The notes: generated by a model from the letters alone, not told the origin. DNA of 64,000 bases from an uncultured Planktomarina sp. (GCA_905182455.1 CAJJBJ010000003.1:124001-188000), one strand, 5' to 3'. Positions 9,761 through 19,593 are shown, counted from the stretch's first letter. Made by a program: numbers and translations.

Positions 9761-10513
9761 ATGTCTGACCGCGACACTTGGCGCCCACAATGGGCGGATG
9801 TTGCATTATCTGTAGCGCTCTTGAGCCGCCTGCCGGTGCGGGTAGATGTCAGCTGGGCCGAGGCGCGCGGCGCTCATCAATGCTGGGCCTATAGCGTGGC
9901 TGGCCTCATATTGGGTACTATCAGTGCAGCAGCGGCTTGGCTCGGCATGGCCGCGCAGCTGCCTGTACTTGCCATTGGCTTTCTCATCGTTGCCACAACG
10001 GCCTTTGTCACCGGAGCGATGCATTATGACGGTTTGGCCGACAGTTTGGACGGGCTTTGGGGCGGCTGGACGCCTGCGCAACGGTTAGAGATCATGAAAG
10101 ACAGTCATATTGGTGTCTACGGCGTTGTTGGATTGGTGTCTTTTCTGGGCCTTCAAGCCGCACTCTATGGCCAGCTTACAAACCAAGACATTTGGCCCGT
10201 CATTGGGATTATGGCCATGTCGCGCGCCGTGATGGTGCCTGTGATGGCATGGCTGCCCAATGCCAGAGCATCTGGCCTATCAGCTCAGGTAGGGCGTCCA
10301 ACGCGCTCAACAGCGACTCTGGCGATCCTAATTGGCGTTATCGTGGCCTTGATCACCGGTGCCTGGCCCGCAGTGTTTGGTGCAGCTTTGGCAGCTTGGG
10401 CTGTGGGTGCAATTGCTAAGCAAAAAATCGGCGGTCAAACTGGTGATATTTTGGGTGCGACTCAGCAAGTTGCAGAAGTCAGCGCCCTCATCTGTGTCAT
10501 TGCGTTAACCTGA
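9761..10513 (+). CDS. cobS: CobS, adenosylcobinamide-GDP ribazoletransferase
   Basis: The 250-residue inner-membrane enzyme joins alpha-ribazole to AdoCbi-GDP in the last step of cobalamin synthesis. It has several hydrophobic helices (for example AGLILGTISAAAAWLGM and LPVLAIGFLIVATTAF) and the family signature MHYDGLADSLDGLWGG with its metal-binding acidic residues, followed by KDSHIGVYG. The start at 9761 (MSDRDTWRP) is chosen because the upstream in-frame extension to 9698 is not hydrophobic or conserved in appearance. It pairs functionally with divergent cobT; cobQ is about 32 kb away in this window. Confidence 0.94.
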   Translation: MSDRDTWRPQWADVALSVALLSRLPVRVDVSWAEARGAHQCWAYSVAGLILGTISAAAAWLGMAAQLPVLAIGFLIVATTAFVTGAMHYDGLADSLDGLWGGWTPAQRLEIMKDSHIGVYGVVGLVSFLGLQAALYGQLTNQDIWPVIGIMAMSRAVMVPVMAWLPNARASGLSAQVGRPTRSTATLAILIGVIVALITGAWPAVFGAALAAWAVGAIAKQKIGGQTGDILGATQQVAEVSALICVIALT

Positions 10514-10528
10514 GCTCGACATAAAGAT

Positions 10529-10556
10529 ACCGCCAAAACCCTAGGGCTCTGGCGGT
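10529..10556. terminator. Hairpin between convergent cobS and carD
   Basis: ACCGCCA (10529-10535) pairs with TGGCGGT (10550-10556), with a smaller CCCTAGGG palindrome in the loop. On the minus strand it is followed by ATCTTTATG, so it is more likely to end carD; it may also serve cobS. Confidence 0.45.
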
Positions 10557-10583
10557 GCAATCACTTTAAATCAAGCCTGAGGT

Positions 10584-11105
10584 TTAGGAGGCGATAACCG
10601 GAACAATCCGCGCCATCAGCACATCAGTGATCTCTTGACCTGCAACGACCTCTTCGGCTCCATTCACAACCGCAATCTCACGGGTCAGACGTTCCAAAGC
10701 GGCTTCGTAAAGTTGACGCTCAGAATAGCTTTGCTCACGTTGATCATCGGTTCTGTGCAAATCGCGGACCACTTCGGCGATGGCGATCAGATCACCAGAG
10801 TTGATCTTCTGCTCATATTCTTGCGCCCGGCGTGACCACATGGCTCGTTTCACTTTAGCTTTGCCACGCAAGGTGGCCATGGCATGCGCCACCACATCCG
10901 GCGTCGCCAGCGGACGCATACCCACTTCGATCGCCTTGTGAGTTGGAACCCGCAGGGTCATTTTGTCTTTTTCAAAAGCCACGACGAAAAGTTCCAGGGT
11001 GATGCCCGCAACTTCTTGTTCGTCAACCCCAACAATTTTGCCGACACCATGGGCCGGATACACAACAAATTCGTCAATGCGGAAATCAAGTTTCTTTTTA
11101 GTCAT
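10584..11105 (-). CDS. carD: CarD family RNA polymerase-binding regulator
   Basis: A 173-residue protein with an N-terminal Tudor-like RNAP-interaction domain (FRIDEFVVYPAHGVGKIVGV, residues about 6-70) and a helical C-terminal domain that in CarD contacts promoter DNA. The family binds the RNAP beta subunit and tunes open-complex stability at rRNA and other promoters. The start at 11105 (MTKKKLDFRID) is preceded by GGAAG at good spacing. Length is normal for alphaproteobacteria. It is monocistronic and lies 157 bp from fdxA. Confidence 0.93.
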   Translation of the reverse strand: MTKKKLDFRIDEFVVYPAHGVGKIVGVDEQEVAGITLELFVVAFEKDKMTLRVPTHKAIEVGMRPLATPDVVAHAMATLRGKAKVKRAMWSRRAQEYEQKINSGDLIAIAEVVRDLHRTDDQREQSYSERQLYEAALERLTREIAVVNGAEEVVAGQEITDVLMARIVPVIAS

Positions 11106-11262
11106 GTTCTTCCTTTCGCGCCTAAGCAAACACCCACCCTCTCTAAGGAGCCAGCCTTAAAATCGGTTTAAAGTGGATGCGCTAGGCGCTGTGTGTGGGT
11201 CTACAGCTTGTCATTTCTAAGACAGTATAGCAGATAATGAGGCGTTAATAAAGCGGCACCAT

Positions 11263-11601
11263 TTAGCCGCCTGCGCCTGCTGCTTCAGAGAAATATTTCT
11301 CCAATTTATCTTCCTCACCGTCACGATCTTCAGCTTCGGGGAGTTGATCTTTTTTAGTGATAATCACCGGCCAAGACTCTGAAAACTTGCGGTTAAAATC
11401 AACCCATTTTTCCATATCGGGTTCAGTGTCCGGGCGAATAGCATCGGCTGGGCATTCTGGTTCGCAAACGCCGCAGTCAATACATTCATCAGGATTGATC
11501 ACCAACATATTTTCCCCTTCGTAGAAACAATCTACGGGGCACACTTCAACGCAGTCTGTGAACTTACAGGCGATGCAATTGTCGGTGACCACATATGTCA
11601 T
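11263..11601 (-). CDS. fdxA: FdxA, 7Fe ferredoxin
   Basis: A 112-residue ferredoxin. The first half holds [14 protein letters not shown] and the second [12 protein letters not shown], the Cys pattern of a [3Fe-4S][4Fe-4S] protein, with the acidic [11 protein letters not shown] between them. A charged C-terminal extension ([20 protein letters not shown]) matches proteobacterial FdxA. It is a small soluble electron carrier; partners are unknown. It lies downstream of the S4/helicase pair on the same strand, with a gap of about 70 bp, and carD follows. Confidence 0.95.
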   Translation of the reverse strand: MTYVVTDNCIACKFTDCVEVCPVDCFYEGENMLVINPDECIDCGVCEPECPADAIRPDTEPDMEKWVDFNRKFSESWPVIITKKDQLPEAEDRDGEEDKLEKYFSEAAGAGG

Positions 11602-11671
11602 AATTCACACTTTCCTTTGGCTTCCGGGTTCGCATAAACGGCACGGGCATGTTTAGCAAGTTGGGCTTGGC

Positions 11672-12049
11672 TTAGTTATGTTCAAGATCTTGTTTAAATT
11701 TTTGCAAAGCCCTTCGGTCTCGGGCGGTTGGCTTGTGATCGGCTTTCGGGCTGACAGAGTATGCGGGTTTCGGCGTGGGCGGTGCAAGGTCGCGGTAGAG
11801 CAATTGCGCCTCAGGTGCAGGACCACGGCGGGTGCCAAGCTTGAAAACTTCAATAACCCTTGTTTCTAAATCTTTTGGGAAGGTCAACACATCCCCAGAG
11901 CTGACATTGCGCGCCGGTTTGGAGATCAAATCACCATTCAAACGCAGCTTACCCGATTGCACGAGCTTCGCAGCCAGACTTCGAGTTTTGAAAAAGCGGG
12001 CCTGCCATAGCCATTTATCAACCCGCAAGCCCGGCTTTGCTTCACTCAC
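11672..12049 (-). CDS. S4-domain RNA-binding protein (HslR-like)
   Basis: The 125-residue protein starts with an S4 fold, RVDKWLWQARFFKTRSLAAK then SGKLRLNGDLISKPARNV and GDVLTF, which binds structured RNA. The C-terminal tail is basic (PTARDRRALQKFKQDLEHN). HslR binds 50S subunits carrying stalled nascent chains; whether this one does is inference. Its start overlaps the stop of the helicase gene by 4 bp, so it is likely translationally coupled to it, a pairing that suggests shared RNA-related work. Confidence 0.9.
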   Translation of the reverse strand: MSEAKPGLRVDKWLWQARFFKTRSLAAKLVQSGKLRLNGDLISKPARNVSSGDVLTFPKDLETRVIEVFKLGTRRGPAPEAQLLYRDLAPPTPKPAYSVSPKADHKPTARDRRALQKFKQDLEHN

Positions 12050-14823
12050 TTTTTGTTAAACCCCATCAAAGCCGCGGCAAAAGGATTGTCGGGATCAATT
12101 GGTTTTTCATGCTTCGGTGGACGCGCTTGGAAGGTTTCCGCTTTGGTGTCACGGCGTGGGCCTTTACCGCCCTTGCCTTTGGCGCCCTTATCATTCTGAG
12201 GCTTACCCCGTGGCTTGGCGTTTTTACGCGGAGCATCCGCTATGCGCTCTGGTCGGCGCGCACCCCAAGTAAAGGTGTAGAACACTTCCATTTCAACTGG
12301 TTGTTCAGGGTCAGCCTCATCCACCGAAGTAATCTCTGGCGTAACTTCCGACACCGCTTCAGCTACCGGCGCTTCATCCGCAGTTGCATCACCCGCATCA
12401 GCCTCTGGTGCCACAGCCTCAGCTTTATCCACTACGGGCATGGCTTTCACCTTCACCCGCTCGGCTTTTTCAGCGCGATAGCCAAGACCCTGCATCAAAT
12501 TGGCAAACTGTTCCAAGGTCATGCCGGTGATCGACAGCATATCAGCCGTCGCTTCAAATCCACCACGCGTGTCTTGCGTGCGCAGCATATCCGCCAGACG
12601 TTCCGCCATATCAACGCGCAAAGCCCGTTCACCAGCGGCACGGTAGCCAGATTTCAAGTGATAGCCCTCAGGCGCCTTGTCATCCGTTGGAACCGTCACC
12701 AAACCTGGAGGCGGCGCTTCAGGGAATTCTTGCAAGCCAGACGCCAAAGACCACAGCAACAAACGCAGGCGCGTTGGAGCCGGTTTCAAAAGCAGCGGCA
12801 TAAACACAGTGAATTGACCAAACCGAATGCCATGCTTGCGCAGTGCGCTCCGGGATTCTTGGTCCAGAGATTTCACATCTTCGCCCACATCCGCACGATC
12901 CAACAGGCCCAAGCCCTCGATCATTTGAAACGCAAAGCCACGCGCCATGCCGGTCAGGGTTTCGTCGCGTTGCATGTTCAACAGAGGTTCAAACAATGTA
13001 GAGACTTTGCGGTCTATGAAATGCTGCAGGCGACGGGTGACTTTTTCTGTAACCTCAGGGCCAGCTTCAACGTCAACGAAGGCTTGAACGTGGGGTTTGA
13101 GCGCATCGGGACCGGGGATCAATTTACCCACAGCCGAAGTGCCCCACATCAAACCACCCTGTTCAGTGAAATCAAATTCAGTGTCCGGCGCATTATACAT
13201 GCGGTCAGCCCGCAGATGAAACTCAGGTGTTAAGGCCTGCAAACTCGCACTGCGCAGAGTTTTGGCCTCATCAGGAGAGCCGCTCACATCTTGTTGAAAT
13301 CGAAAGCCCTCAAGCCGCCCTACAAACTGCTCTTCAACAGTCACTTCACCATCTTTATTCACGTCAGCCACAAGGCTCTCCTTCTGTTTCAATCGCCGCA
13401 TCAATATAGATGTGCGCCGATCGACAAATCTTTGGGTCAGCGCAATGTGGAGCGCGTCTGACAGGCGATCTTCTACAGCGCGAGTTGCGTCTCGCCAATG
13501 GCTATGATCATCAACCCAGTCTTTACGCTGTGCAACATAGGTCCAAGTTCGGATATAGGCCAATCTTTTCGACAATGCGTCTATGTCACCTTGCGTGTTA
13601 TCGATCCTATTTATTTGACGTGCGAGCCAAACTTGCGGAATTTGACCTTTTTCATGCAGATAGTTGTAAATAACACTCAGAAGATCCGCATGCTCTCGCC
13701 CTGAAATACCGCGGAAATCCGGGATTCGGCAAACATCCCAAAGCAAAGTCACCGAGGCCCCGTCACTGGCCCGCGCTTGCACCTCTACATCTTCAACCAA
13801 TGTTTTTAGCGCACCAAGGTCATCGCTTTCACGCACGCGGGTCAGCCAATCGTTGTCAGTATGGGTTTCCAGCGACGCAATGAGCGCCTTTGTTGTGCCA
13901 AATTGCAGCTTAGAATTGCGCCAGTAAAGTTTAGACAGAGGCTGAAAGCGATTTTCTGTGATCGCTTCCAACACCTCATCATGTAAAGGTCCCGCCTCGC
14001 CCGTTACGCCAAAAGTGCCGTTGTTCATATGTCGACCGGCGCGGCCTGCGATTTGGGCCAATTCATTTGCCATCAAAGGCCGCATGCGATTGCCGTCGAA
14101 TTTGGAGGTCGCCGAAAAGGCAACATGGTTCACATCAAGGTTCAGCCCCATGCCAATGGCATCTGTGGCCACCAGATAATCCACATCGCCATTTTGATAC
14201 ATCTCAACCTGCGCATTACGGGTCCGAGGGCTCAAAGCCCCCATGACAACCGCAGCACCGCCTTTTTGTCGCCGCAAAAGCTCCGCAATTCCGTACACAT
14301 TATCAACGCTAAACGACACAATTGCCGAGCGTGCTGGCATGCGGCTAATTTTTTTTTGCCCGCTGTAGCTCAGTTCGGAAAAGCGATCACGATACAGAAA
14401 ATCCGCCGTAGGTACCAAAGCCGCAATGGCTTTGCGCATGGTCTCTGCACCCAGAAACAGGGTTTCATGCAGGCCACGCGCTCGCAAAAGCCGATCGGTG
14501 AAGATATGGCCCCGCTCCGGGTCAGCGCAGAGCTGAATCTCATCTACCGCCAGAAAATCGCATCCCATGCCCTCAGGCATCGCCTCCACCGTGCAGACCC
14601 AGTATTTGGCCCGATCCGGCACAATACGTTCTTCACCGGTCACCAAGGCCACCACCGATGGCCCCCGCAAGGCCACAATTTTGTCATAAACTTCGCGTGC
14701 CAAAAGCCGCAACGGCAGGCCAATCACCCCCGAGCGATGTGCCAGCATACGTTCAATCGCGTAATGGGTTTTGCCAGTATTCGTGGGGCCGAGTACGGCC
14801 ACAATACGGTTATTTGGGGCCAT
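12046..14823 (-). CDS. SUV3-like superfamily II RNA helicase
   Basis: A 925-residue helicase resembling mitochondrial SUV3. Visible motifs: Walker A GPTNTGKT near residue 12, LPLRLLAREVYDK, the Walker B variant VDEIQLCADPERGH, motif IV-V ATDAIGMGLNLDV and motif VI QIAGRAGRHMNNGTFG. The helicase core covers about 1-400; a long helical region follows, then an Ala/Glu-rich linker (about 790-850) and a Lys/Gly-rich basic tail (RKNAKPRGKPQNDKGAKGKG) that may bind RNA. SUV3 works with exonucleases in RNA turnover; the bacterial role is less defined. It overlaps the downstream S4 gene by 4 bp. Confidence 0.92.
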   Translation of the reverse strand: MAPNNRIVAVLGPTNTGKTHYAIERMLAHRSGVIGLPLRLLAREVYDKIVALRGPSVVALVTGEERIVPDRAKYWVCTVEAMPEGMGCDFLAVDEIQLCADPERGHIFTDRLLRARGLHETLFLGAETMRKAIAALVPTADFLYRDRFSELSYSGQKKISRMPARSAIVSFSVDNVYGIAELLRRQKGGAAVVMGALSPRTRNAQVEMYQNGDVDYLVATDAIGMGLNLDVNHVAFSATSKFDGNRMRPLMANELAQIAGRAGRHMNNGTFGVTGEAGPLHDEVLEAITENRFQPLSKLYWRNSKLQFGTTKALIASLETHTDNDWLTRVRESDDLGALKTLVEDVEVQARASDGASVTLLWDVCRIPDFRGISGREHADLLSVIYNYLHEKGQIPQVWLARQINRIDNTQGDIDALSKRLAYIRTWTYVAQRKDWVDDHSHWRDATRAVEDRLSDALHIALTQRFVDRRTSILMRRLKQKESLVADVNKDGEVTVEEQFVGRLEGFRFQQDVSGSPDEAKTLRSASLQALTPEFHLRADRMYNAPDTEFDFTEQGGLMWGTSAVGKLIPGPDALKPHVQAFVDVEAGPEVTEKVTRRLQHFIDRKVSTLFEPLLNMQRDETLTGMARGFAFQMIEGLGLLDRADVGEDVKSLDQESRSALRKHGIRFGQFTVFMPLLLKPAPTRLRLLLWSLASGLQEFPEAPPPGLVTVPTDDKAPEGYHLKSGYRAAGERALRVDMAERLADMLRTQDTRGGFEATADMLSITGMTLEQFANLMQGLGYRAEKAERVKVKAMPVVDKAEAVAPEADAGDATADEAPVAEAVSEVTPEITSVDEADPEQPVEMEVFYTFTWGARRPERIADAPRKNAKPRGKPQNDKGAKGKGGKGPRRDTKAETFQARPPKHEKPIDPDNPFAAALMGFNKK

Positions 14824-14842
14824 CGGCCAATCCCCTAAAGGG

Positions 14843-15403
14843 TTACAGGGCTTGCCCTTGGATTTTCACTTCGAGACGGTCTCGCGACTTGGATAGAATT
14901 TCAGCGTGAGGATGTATAGACTCTATCATCAGCACCACGTCAAAGGCGTCTTTATAAAGGCCCGAGTCCTCCAAGATGAAGACCAAACCCTCTAATGCCC
15001 GAAAATGTCTCGGCTCTAGCGCCAAGGTTCGTTCAATAGCCTCCAAGGACGGCCCAATTTTACCCATATTAAAGAGCGTTACCGCAGTAAGGTTCCAGCC
15101 CTCAGCAAAGTTTGGGGCATGATCAGTCAATGCATTGAGATGCTGCATGGCCGTCTTATGATCCTGGGCATCAATGGCGATTTTGGCTTGGGTCAGCAGC
15201 AAATCAAATGCCGCAGATCCACTTTTGGACCATTCCAACACGATCTTGGCTTCCAAGGCGGTCGCGTCCACCGCGTCCACCTTTTGCAACCGATCAAATA
15301 ACACATCCAAATCATACGATTGCGAGCAAACAGCGCCCACGCTCGCAAATAAAATTACGGTTGCCGTAGCGGCAGATTTGAGTTTCGAAATTATAATCTC
15401 CAT
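14843..15403 (-). CDS. Exported tetratricopeptide-repeat protein
   Basis: A 186-residue protein with a signal peptide (ISKLKSAATATVILFASVGAVCS) and about three TPR-like helical pairs between residues 55 and 165; QDHKTAMQHLNALTDHAPNF and GPSLEAIERTLALEPRHFRA are the clearest. TPRs mediate protein contacts, so this may be a periplasmic scaffold. The start at 15403 gives the best signal peptide; an in-frame ATG at 15421 would add six residues. A paralogue of the same architecture lies at 24896-25435. It lies 19 bp downstream of nothing on its strand but is followed after 19 bp by the helicase gene, so the two may be cotranscribed. Confidence 0.8.
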   Translation of the reverse strand: MEIIISKLKSAATATVILFASVGAVCSQSYDLDVLFDRLQKVDAVDATALEAKIVLEWSKSGSAAFDLLLTQAKIAIDAQDHKTAMQHLNALTDHAPNFAEGWNLTAVTLFNMGKIGPSLEAIERTLALEPRHFRALEGLVFILEDSGLYKDAFDVVLMIESIHPHAEILSKSRDRLEVKIQGQAL

Positions 15404-15474
15404 AAAGGTACTATAGCACATAGTTTACGGGTTTCAGCCCCTCACACTAAAATTTTATAGATCAAGGACCCCCC

Positions 15475-15765
15475 ATGAGTGACATTCTAGACCAAGCCGT
15501 CACAGCGCTAAATCAAAAGCTGGTCGGTTCAGCTTTTGATGGTGTTGCGAAATTCTCAATCACGGATGAAGGTTCGGTGATCATCGACGCCGATGGAGCC
15601 CGCATTTCTGATGAAGAGGCCGATGTCACCCTATCTGCCACAGCGGAGGTGTTTCAGGAAATCATGGAAGGCGACCAGAATCCAACCTCGGCTTTCATGA
15701 CCGGTAAGCTATCAGTTGATGGCGATATGGGCATGGCGATGAAATTGGCCGGCTTGCTCAGCTAA
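15475..15765 (+). CDS. SCP2 sterol-transfer domain protein
   Basis: The 96-residue protein is a single SCP2 domain: GVAKFSITDEGSVIIDADGA, DVTLSATAEVFQEIMEGDQN and AFMTGKLSVDGDMGMAMKLA are typical. The fold carries hydrophobic ligands such as fatty acids; the bacterial ligand is unknown. The stop overlaps the start of the next gene by one base (TAATG), so it is probably coupled to the alpha/beta hydrolase downstream. That pairing suggests lipid handling. An AAGGA site precedes the start. Confidence 0.92.
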   Translation: MSDILDQAVTALNQKLVGSAFDGVAKFSITDEGSVIIDADGARISDEEADVTLSATAEVFQEIMEGDQNPTSAFMTGKLSVDGDMGMAMKLAGLLS

Positions 15766-16712
15766 TGCTCTCCCCCGCACCTCTTTACAACGATTTGGCA
15801 GTTGGTCCCACGAATGGCACAGGCCATTGGGTGACAGGCCAAGACGGGGTGCGGATCCGCATTGGGGTTTGGAATTCAGGTGCCAAGGGCACAGTGCTGA
15901 TTTTTCCGGGCCGAACAGAATATATCGAAAAATACGGCGGTGCTGCGCGGGAGCTTTCACGCCACGGCTATAGCAGCGTCGCAGTTGACTGGCGCGGCCA
16001 AGGTCTGGCCGACCGCCTGCAATTGGATCGCAACATCGGCCATGTCATAAACTTCACAGATTACCAATATGACGTGCAGGCCATGCTGCGGGCAGCCGAC
16101 ACGTTAGGCCTGCACAAACCCTATTATTTGGTGGCCCATTCTATGGGTGGCTGCATCGCCTTGCGAGCGCTGATGCAAAAGATGCCAGTACAAGCCAGCA
16201 GCTTCAGCGCGCCAATGTGGGGGATAGCGTTTCACCCGCCGGTCAAGCGCGTAATGGCCTGGGGGCTATCGACTTTGGCACATCCCTTCGCACTCAGTGA
16301 AACCCGCGCCCCCGGAACCTCCATCACAGCCTACGTGACAACGGAGCCCTTCGCGACCAACAGCCTCACCTGTGACGCACCTATGTTCGCGCAAATGAAA
16401 GCCCACCTAGAAGCCGTGCCAGATTGGGCCTTGGGCGGTCCAAGCCTACGATGGTTGAACGAAGCCCTGCGCGAAATGCGGCATCTCCATAATCGACCCT
16501 CTCCAGATTATCCTGCATTATGCTATTTGGGTAGTGAAGAAAATATCGTGGACCCGCGGCGCATCCACAGTCGCATGGCCCGCTGGCCGAGGGGGCGTCT
16601 CGAGACCATGGCGCAAGCCAAACATGAGATCATGATGGAACGCCCCGAACACCGCGACGTCTTTTACGCGCAAACCTCAGCTTTTTTCGATGCGCATCAG
16701 CCGATGGCGTGA
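15765..16712 (+). CDS. Alpha/beta hydrolase (lysophospholipase-like)
   Basis: A 315-residue hydrolase of the PldB / serine aminopeptidase S33 group. The oxyanion region FPGRTEYIEKYGG near residue 48, DWRGQGLADR and the nucleophile elbow VAHSMGGC (Ser about 128) are clear. The catalytic His is probably in AKHEIMMERPEHRD near the C-terminus, with Asp in the GSEENIVDPRRI stretch. Family members cleave lysophospholipids or monoglycerides; the substrate here is unknown. It is coupled to the SCP2 gene by TAATG and overlaps the convergent aldolase gene by 16 bp. Confidence 0.88.
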   Translation: MLSPAPLYNDLAVGPTNGTGHWVTGQDGVRIRIGVWNSGAKGTVLIFPGRTEYIEKYGGAARELSRHGYSSVAVDWRGQGLADRLQLDRNIGHVINFTDYQYDVQAMLRAADTLGLHKPYYLVAHSMGGCIALRALMQKMPVQASSFSAPMWGIAFHPPVKRVMAWGLSTLAHPFALSETRAPGTSITAYVTTEPFATNSLTCDAPMFAQMKAHLEAVPDWALGGPSLRWLNEALREMRHLHNRPSPDYPALCYLGSEENIVDPRRIHSRMARWPRGRLETMAQAKHEIMMERPEHRDVFYAQTSAFFDAHQPMA

Positions 16713-17461
16713 ATGCCAGCCGCATCCGCATTCGCGCCAGCCTTCATCCAGCCCTGCTCAGAGCCAATAAAAAACATATGTGGGCCATAGCGGGCCCAAA
16801 CCGCGGCCTTGGCCACATTAGGCACAAAAGTCATATAGGCTTTTCCAGATGCTTTGGCCGCGTCACCTGTGCGCTTTAATGCGTTGATCAGCTCTTGCGA
16901 ATTCGTATCCGTATAGCCCATTGAGACGCTCATATCTGAAGGGCCCAAAAACAGACCATCGATGCCATCAGTGGCAGCAATCGCCTCGACATTATCCAAA
17001 GCCTCGGGCTCTTCAATCTGGGCGATGACCACGGTTTCACGCCCCGATTGTGCTAAAACCTCCACCATGGACTGCGTGCCATATCCAGCCCAACGGGTGG
17101 CGCCTGCAAATCCGCGCCCACCATTGCCGAAATGCGACAACCGGGCCAGATCAGCCGCCTGTGCAGCAGACACGATATGTGGCGCCACAACCCCAACCGC
17201 GCCCATGTCCAACACTTGAAGAATAGTCTCGGAGGAGAAATGCGTCACCCGCACTAAGACTGGAAAATCCAAGGCTCGCGCCACCGCCAAACAGGCATCC
17301 GTCCTGCCGCGGTCAAATGGGCTGTGCTCCATATCAATACATAAAAAATCCAAATCACTGGTGGCAAGAACCTCGATCAATTCATAGGCCGGCGTTTTGA
17401 TAAACGTCCCCGCCATCATATCCCGGTTGGCCATACGGGCTTTGAAATTTTTAATGCGCAT
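16697..17461 (-). CDS. HpcH/HpaI aldolase family protein
   Basis: A 254-residue class II aldolase of the 2-keto-3-deoxy-sugar / HpaI type, expected to cleave or form pyruvate-containing hydroxy acids with a divalent metal. Motifs: GTFIKTP, DFLCIDMEHSPFD, VLVRVTHFSSETILQVLDMG, IAQIEEPEALDN with the metal Glu, and GLFLGPSDMSVSMG with the metal Asp. The start at 17461 (MRIKNFKAR) follows a GGAGA site; an in-frame extension to 17500 is less likely. No catabolic partners are adjacent, so the substrate is open. Confidence 0.88.
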   Translation of the reverse strand: MRIKNFKARMANRDMMAGTFIKTPAYELIEVLATSDLDFLCIDMEHSPFDRGRTDACLAVARALDFPVLVRVTHFSSETILQVLDMGAVGVVAPHIVSAAQAADLARLSHFGNGGRGFAGATRWAGYGTQSMVEVLAQSGRETVVIAQIEEPEALDNVEAIAATDGIDGLFLGPSDMSVSMGYTDTNSQELINALKRTGDAAKASGKAYMTFVPNVAKAAVWARYGPHMFFIGSEQGWMKAGANADAAGIHAIG

Positions 17462-17751
17462 GATCTCTCCAGTGCAAATTGCTTTCCCCATCCGGAGCAC
17501 TTTTCCAGGCCAAATTCAATTGTCAATTGTCAATCTGGGCTTTCTAAAGAAAGGGCTAGCCACAAAATAGGTCGAACAATCCGATCAAAATGGGGTGGTA
17601 AATCCGCATCTGCGCACAATTGCCTTTCACAATCGAGCGGGTAAATATAGGAACCGTCGCAGATAGTTCGCAACCTATGCGGCAGGCGGTGAAGTCATTT
17701 CTCTTCATTTGCACCACATCGCGCGCACCGAGACTGACCCATAAGGATCCA

Positions 17752-19572
17752 ATGATGTTGAAAAATAAACGTGTATTTGATGCCACGGCCCAGGGCGCTG
17801 GTGCCTTTGGAAATCTTCCAGAATGGGATCTCAGCGATCTTTACACGGGCGAGGATGCGCCAGAACTGCACCATGACCTAGAGTGGCTTAAGTCATCTTG
17901 TAAAGGTTTTTCAGATGATTATGAAGGAAAGCTTACTTTGCTAAACGCCTCCGGATTGCTGGAAGCTGTGCAACGGTATGAGGCGATAGATGTGGTGGCT
18001 GGGCGGATCATGTCATTCGCGGGCCTGCGCTATTATCAGCTCACATCTGATCCTCTACGCGCCAAATTCATGTCAGATATGCAAGACAAACTGACCACAT
18101 TCACCACTCCTTTAGTTTTTTACGGATTAGAATTCAATAGACTGGAAGAAGAAGCTCTCGCAAATTTAATAAACCAAAACAGCGATCTTGCGCGCTACAA
18201 GCCGGTATTTGACCGAATGCGGGCGATGAAACCCTACCAACTGTCTGATGAACTTGAAAAATTTCTGCACGATCAATCCGTGGTAGGTGCTGCAGCTTGG
18301 AACCGCTTGTTTGACGAGACCGTCGCCAGCTTGGTGTTTTACATTGATGGCGAAGAGCTGCCACTAGAAGCCGCGGCCAATAAGCTTTCCGAGCAGGATC
18401 GTGACACCCGCGAATCTGCGGCCCGCGAAATCGCCCGGGTTCTGCGTGAGAACACCAGCCTATTTGCTCGGGTCCACAATACACTGGCCAAGGAAAAAGA
18501 GATTGAAGATCGCTGGCGTAAAATGCCCACGCCACAAACCGGACGCCATTTGTCCAACCATGTGGAGGCTGAAGTGGTCGAGGCGCTGCGCAATGCCGTT
18601 GTGGCCGCCTACCCCAGACTCTCGCATCGCTATTATGCGCTGAAAGCCAAATGGATGGGCCTGCAGACCATGCAGGTTTGGGACCGTAACGCGCCTTTAC
18701 CAATCGAAGATAACAAGCTTGTCGATTGGGCCACGGCACAAGAGATGGTCCTCTCCGCATATGAAGAATTTTCGCCTCAAATGGCCCAAATTGCTAAACC
18801 CTTTTTCACCGAAGGTTGGATTGATGCTGCCGTGAAACCCGGCAAAGCGCCGGGCGCATTTGCCCACCCAACGGTCACAACCGTTCATCCCTATGTGATG
18901 CTCAACTACCTTGGTAAACCGCGTGATGTGATGACTTTGGCACATGAGTTGGGCCACGGTGTGCATCAAGTTTTGGCCGCCGGTCAAGGTGAGTTGCTTT
19001 CTTCCACACCGCTAACATTGGCCGAAACCGCCTCTGTTTTTGGGGAAATGCTCACCTTCCGCAAGCTGCTCGCCGCTGCCAAAACCCAGCAAGAGCGCAA
19101 GGTACTTTTGGCCGGTAAGGTTGAAGATATGATCAACACCGTGGTGCGCCAGATCGCATTCTATGATTTTGAGTGCAAATTACATGCAGCACGCGCCGAC
19201 GGCGAACTGACGCCCGATCAGATCAATGAAATTTGGATGAGCGTGCAGGGCGAAAGCCTTGGGCCGGTGTTCGAGTTTATGGATGGTTATGAGACCTTCT
19301 GGTCCTATATCCCGCATTTCGTGCATTCGCCCTTCTATGTCTACGCATATGCCTTTGGCGATGGTCTCGTGAACGCGCTTTATGCGGTCTATGAGGAAGG
19401 TGATCCTAATTTTCAGGAGAAATACTTTGATATGCTGCGCGCAGGTGGTTCTAAGCATCACAAAGAGTTGCTAAAGCCCTTCGGCTTGGACGCCAGCGAC
19501 CCCGCATTCTGGGACAAGGGTCTAAGCATGATTTCGGCGATGATTGATGAATTGGAAGCGATGGAAGACTAA
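17752..19572 (+). CDS. pepF: M3 family oligoendopeptidase F
   Basis: A 606-residue cytoplasmic zinc metallopeptidase that degrades short peptides. The zinc motif is LAHELGHGVHQ (HExxH) followed about 25 residues later by LAETASVFGEM, which supplies the third ligand. The C-terminal region SPFYVYAYAFGDGLVNALY is typical of PepF. The start at 17752 follows AAGGAT; the frame is open upstream to 17620 but that part looks like leader. It ends before a strong inverted repeat at 19594-19619. Confidence 0.93.
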   Translation: MMLKNKRVFDATAQGAGAFGNLPEWDLSDLYTGEDAPELHHDLEWLKSSCKGFSDDYEGKLTLLNASGLLEAVQRYEAIDVVAGRIMSFAGLRYYQLTSDPLRAKFMSDMQDKLTTFTTPLVFYGLEFNRLEEEALANLINQNSDLARYKPVFDRMRAMKPYQLSDELEKFLHDQSVVGAAAWNRLFDETVASLVFYIDGEELPLEAAANKLSEQDRDTRESAAREIARVLRENTSLFARVHNTLAKEKEIEDRWRKMPTPQTGRHLSNHVEAEVVEALRNAVVAAYPRLSHRYYALKAKWMGLQTMQVWDRNAPLPIEDNKLVDWATAQEMVLSAYEEFSPQMAQIAKPFFTEGWIDAAVKPGKAPGAFAHPTVTTVHPYVMLNYLGKPRDVMTLAHELGHGVHQVLAAGQGELLSSTPLTLAETASVFGEMLTFRKLLAAAKTQQERKVLLAGKVEDMINTVVRQIAFYDFECKLHAARADGELTPDQINEIWMSVQGESLGPVFEFMDGYETFWSYIPHFVHSPFYVYAYAFGDGLVNALYAVYEEGDPNFQEKYFDMLRAGGSKHHKELLKPFGLDASDPAFWDKGLSMISAMIDELEAMED

Positions 19573-19593
19573 GTCGTTTCGCAACGAATAGAT

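Noticed and set aside
12037-13233. Long plus-strand frame of 398 residues
   Set aside because: It runs antisense to the SUV3-like helicase; the His/Arg/Gln-rich composition is that of a shadow.
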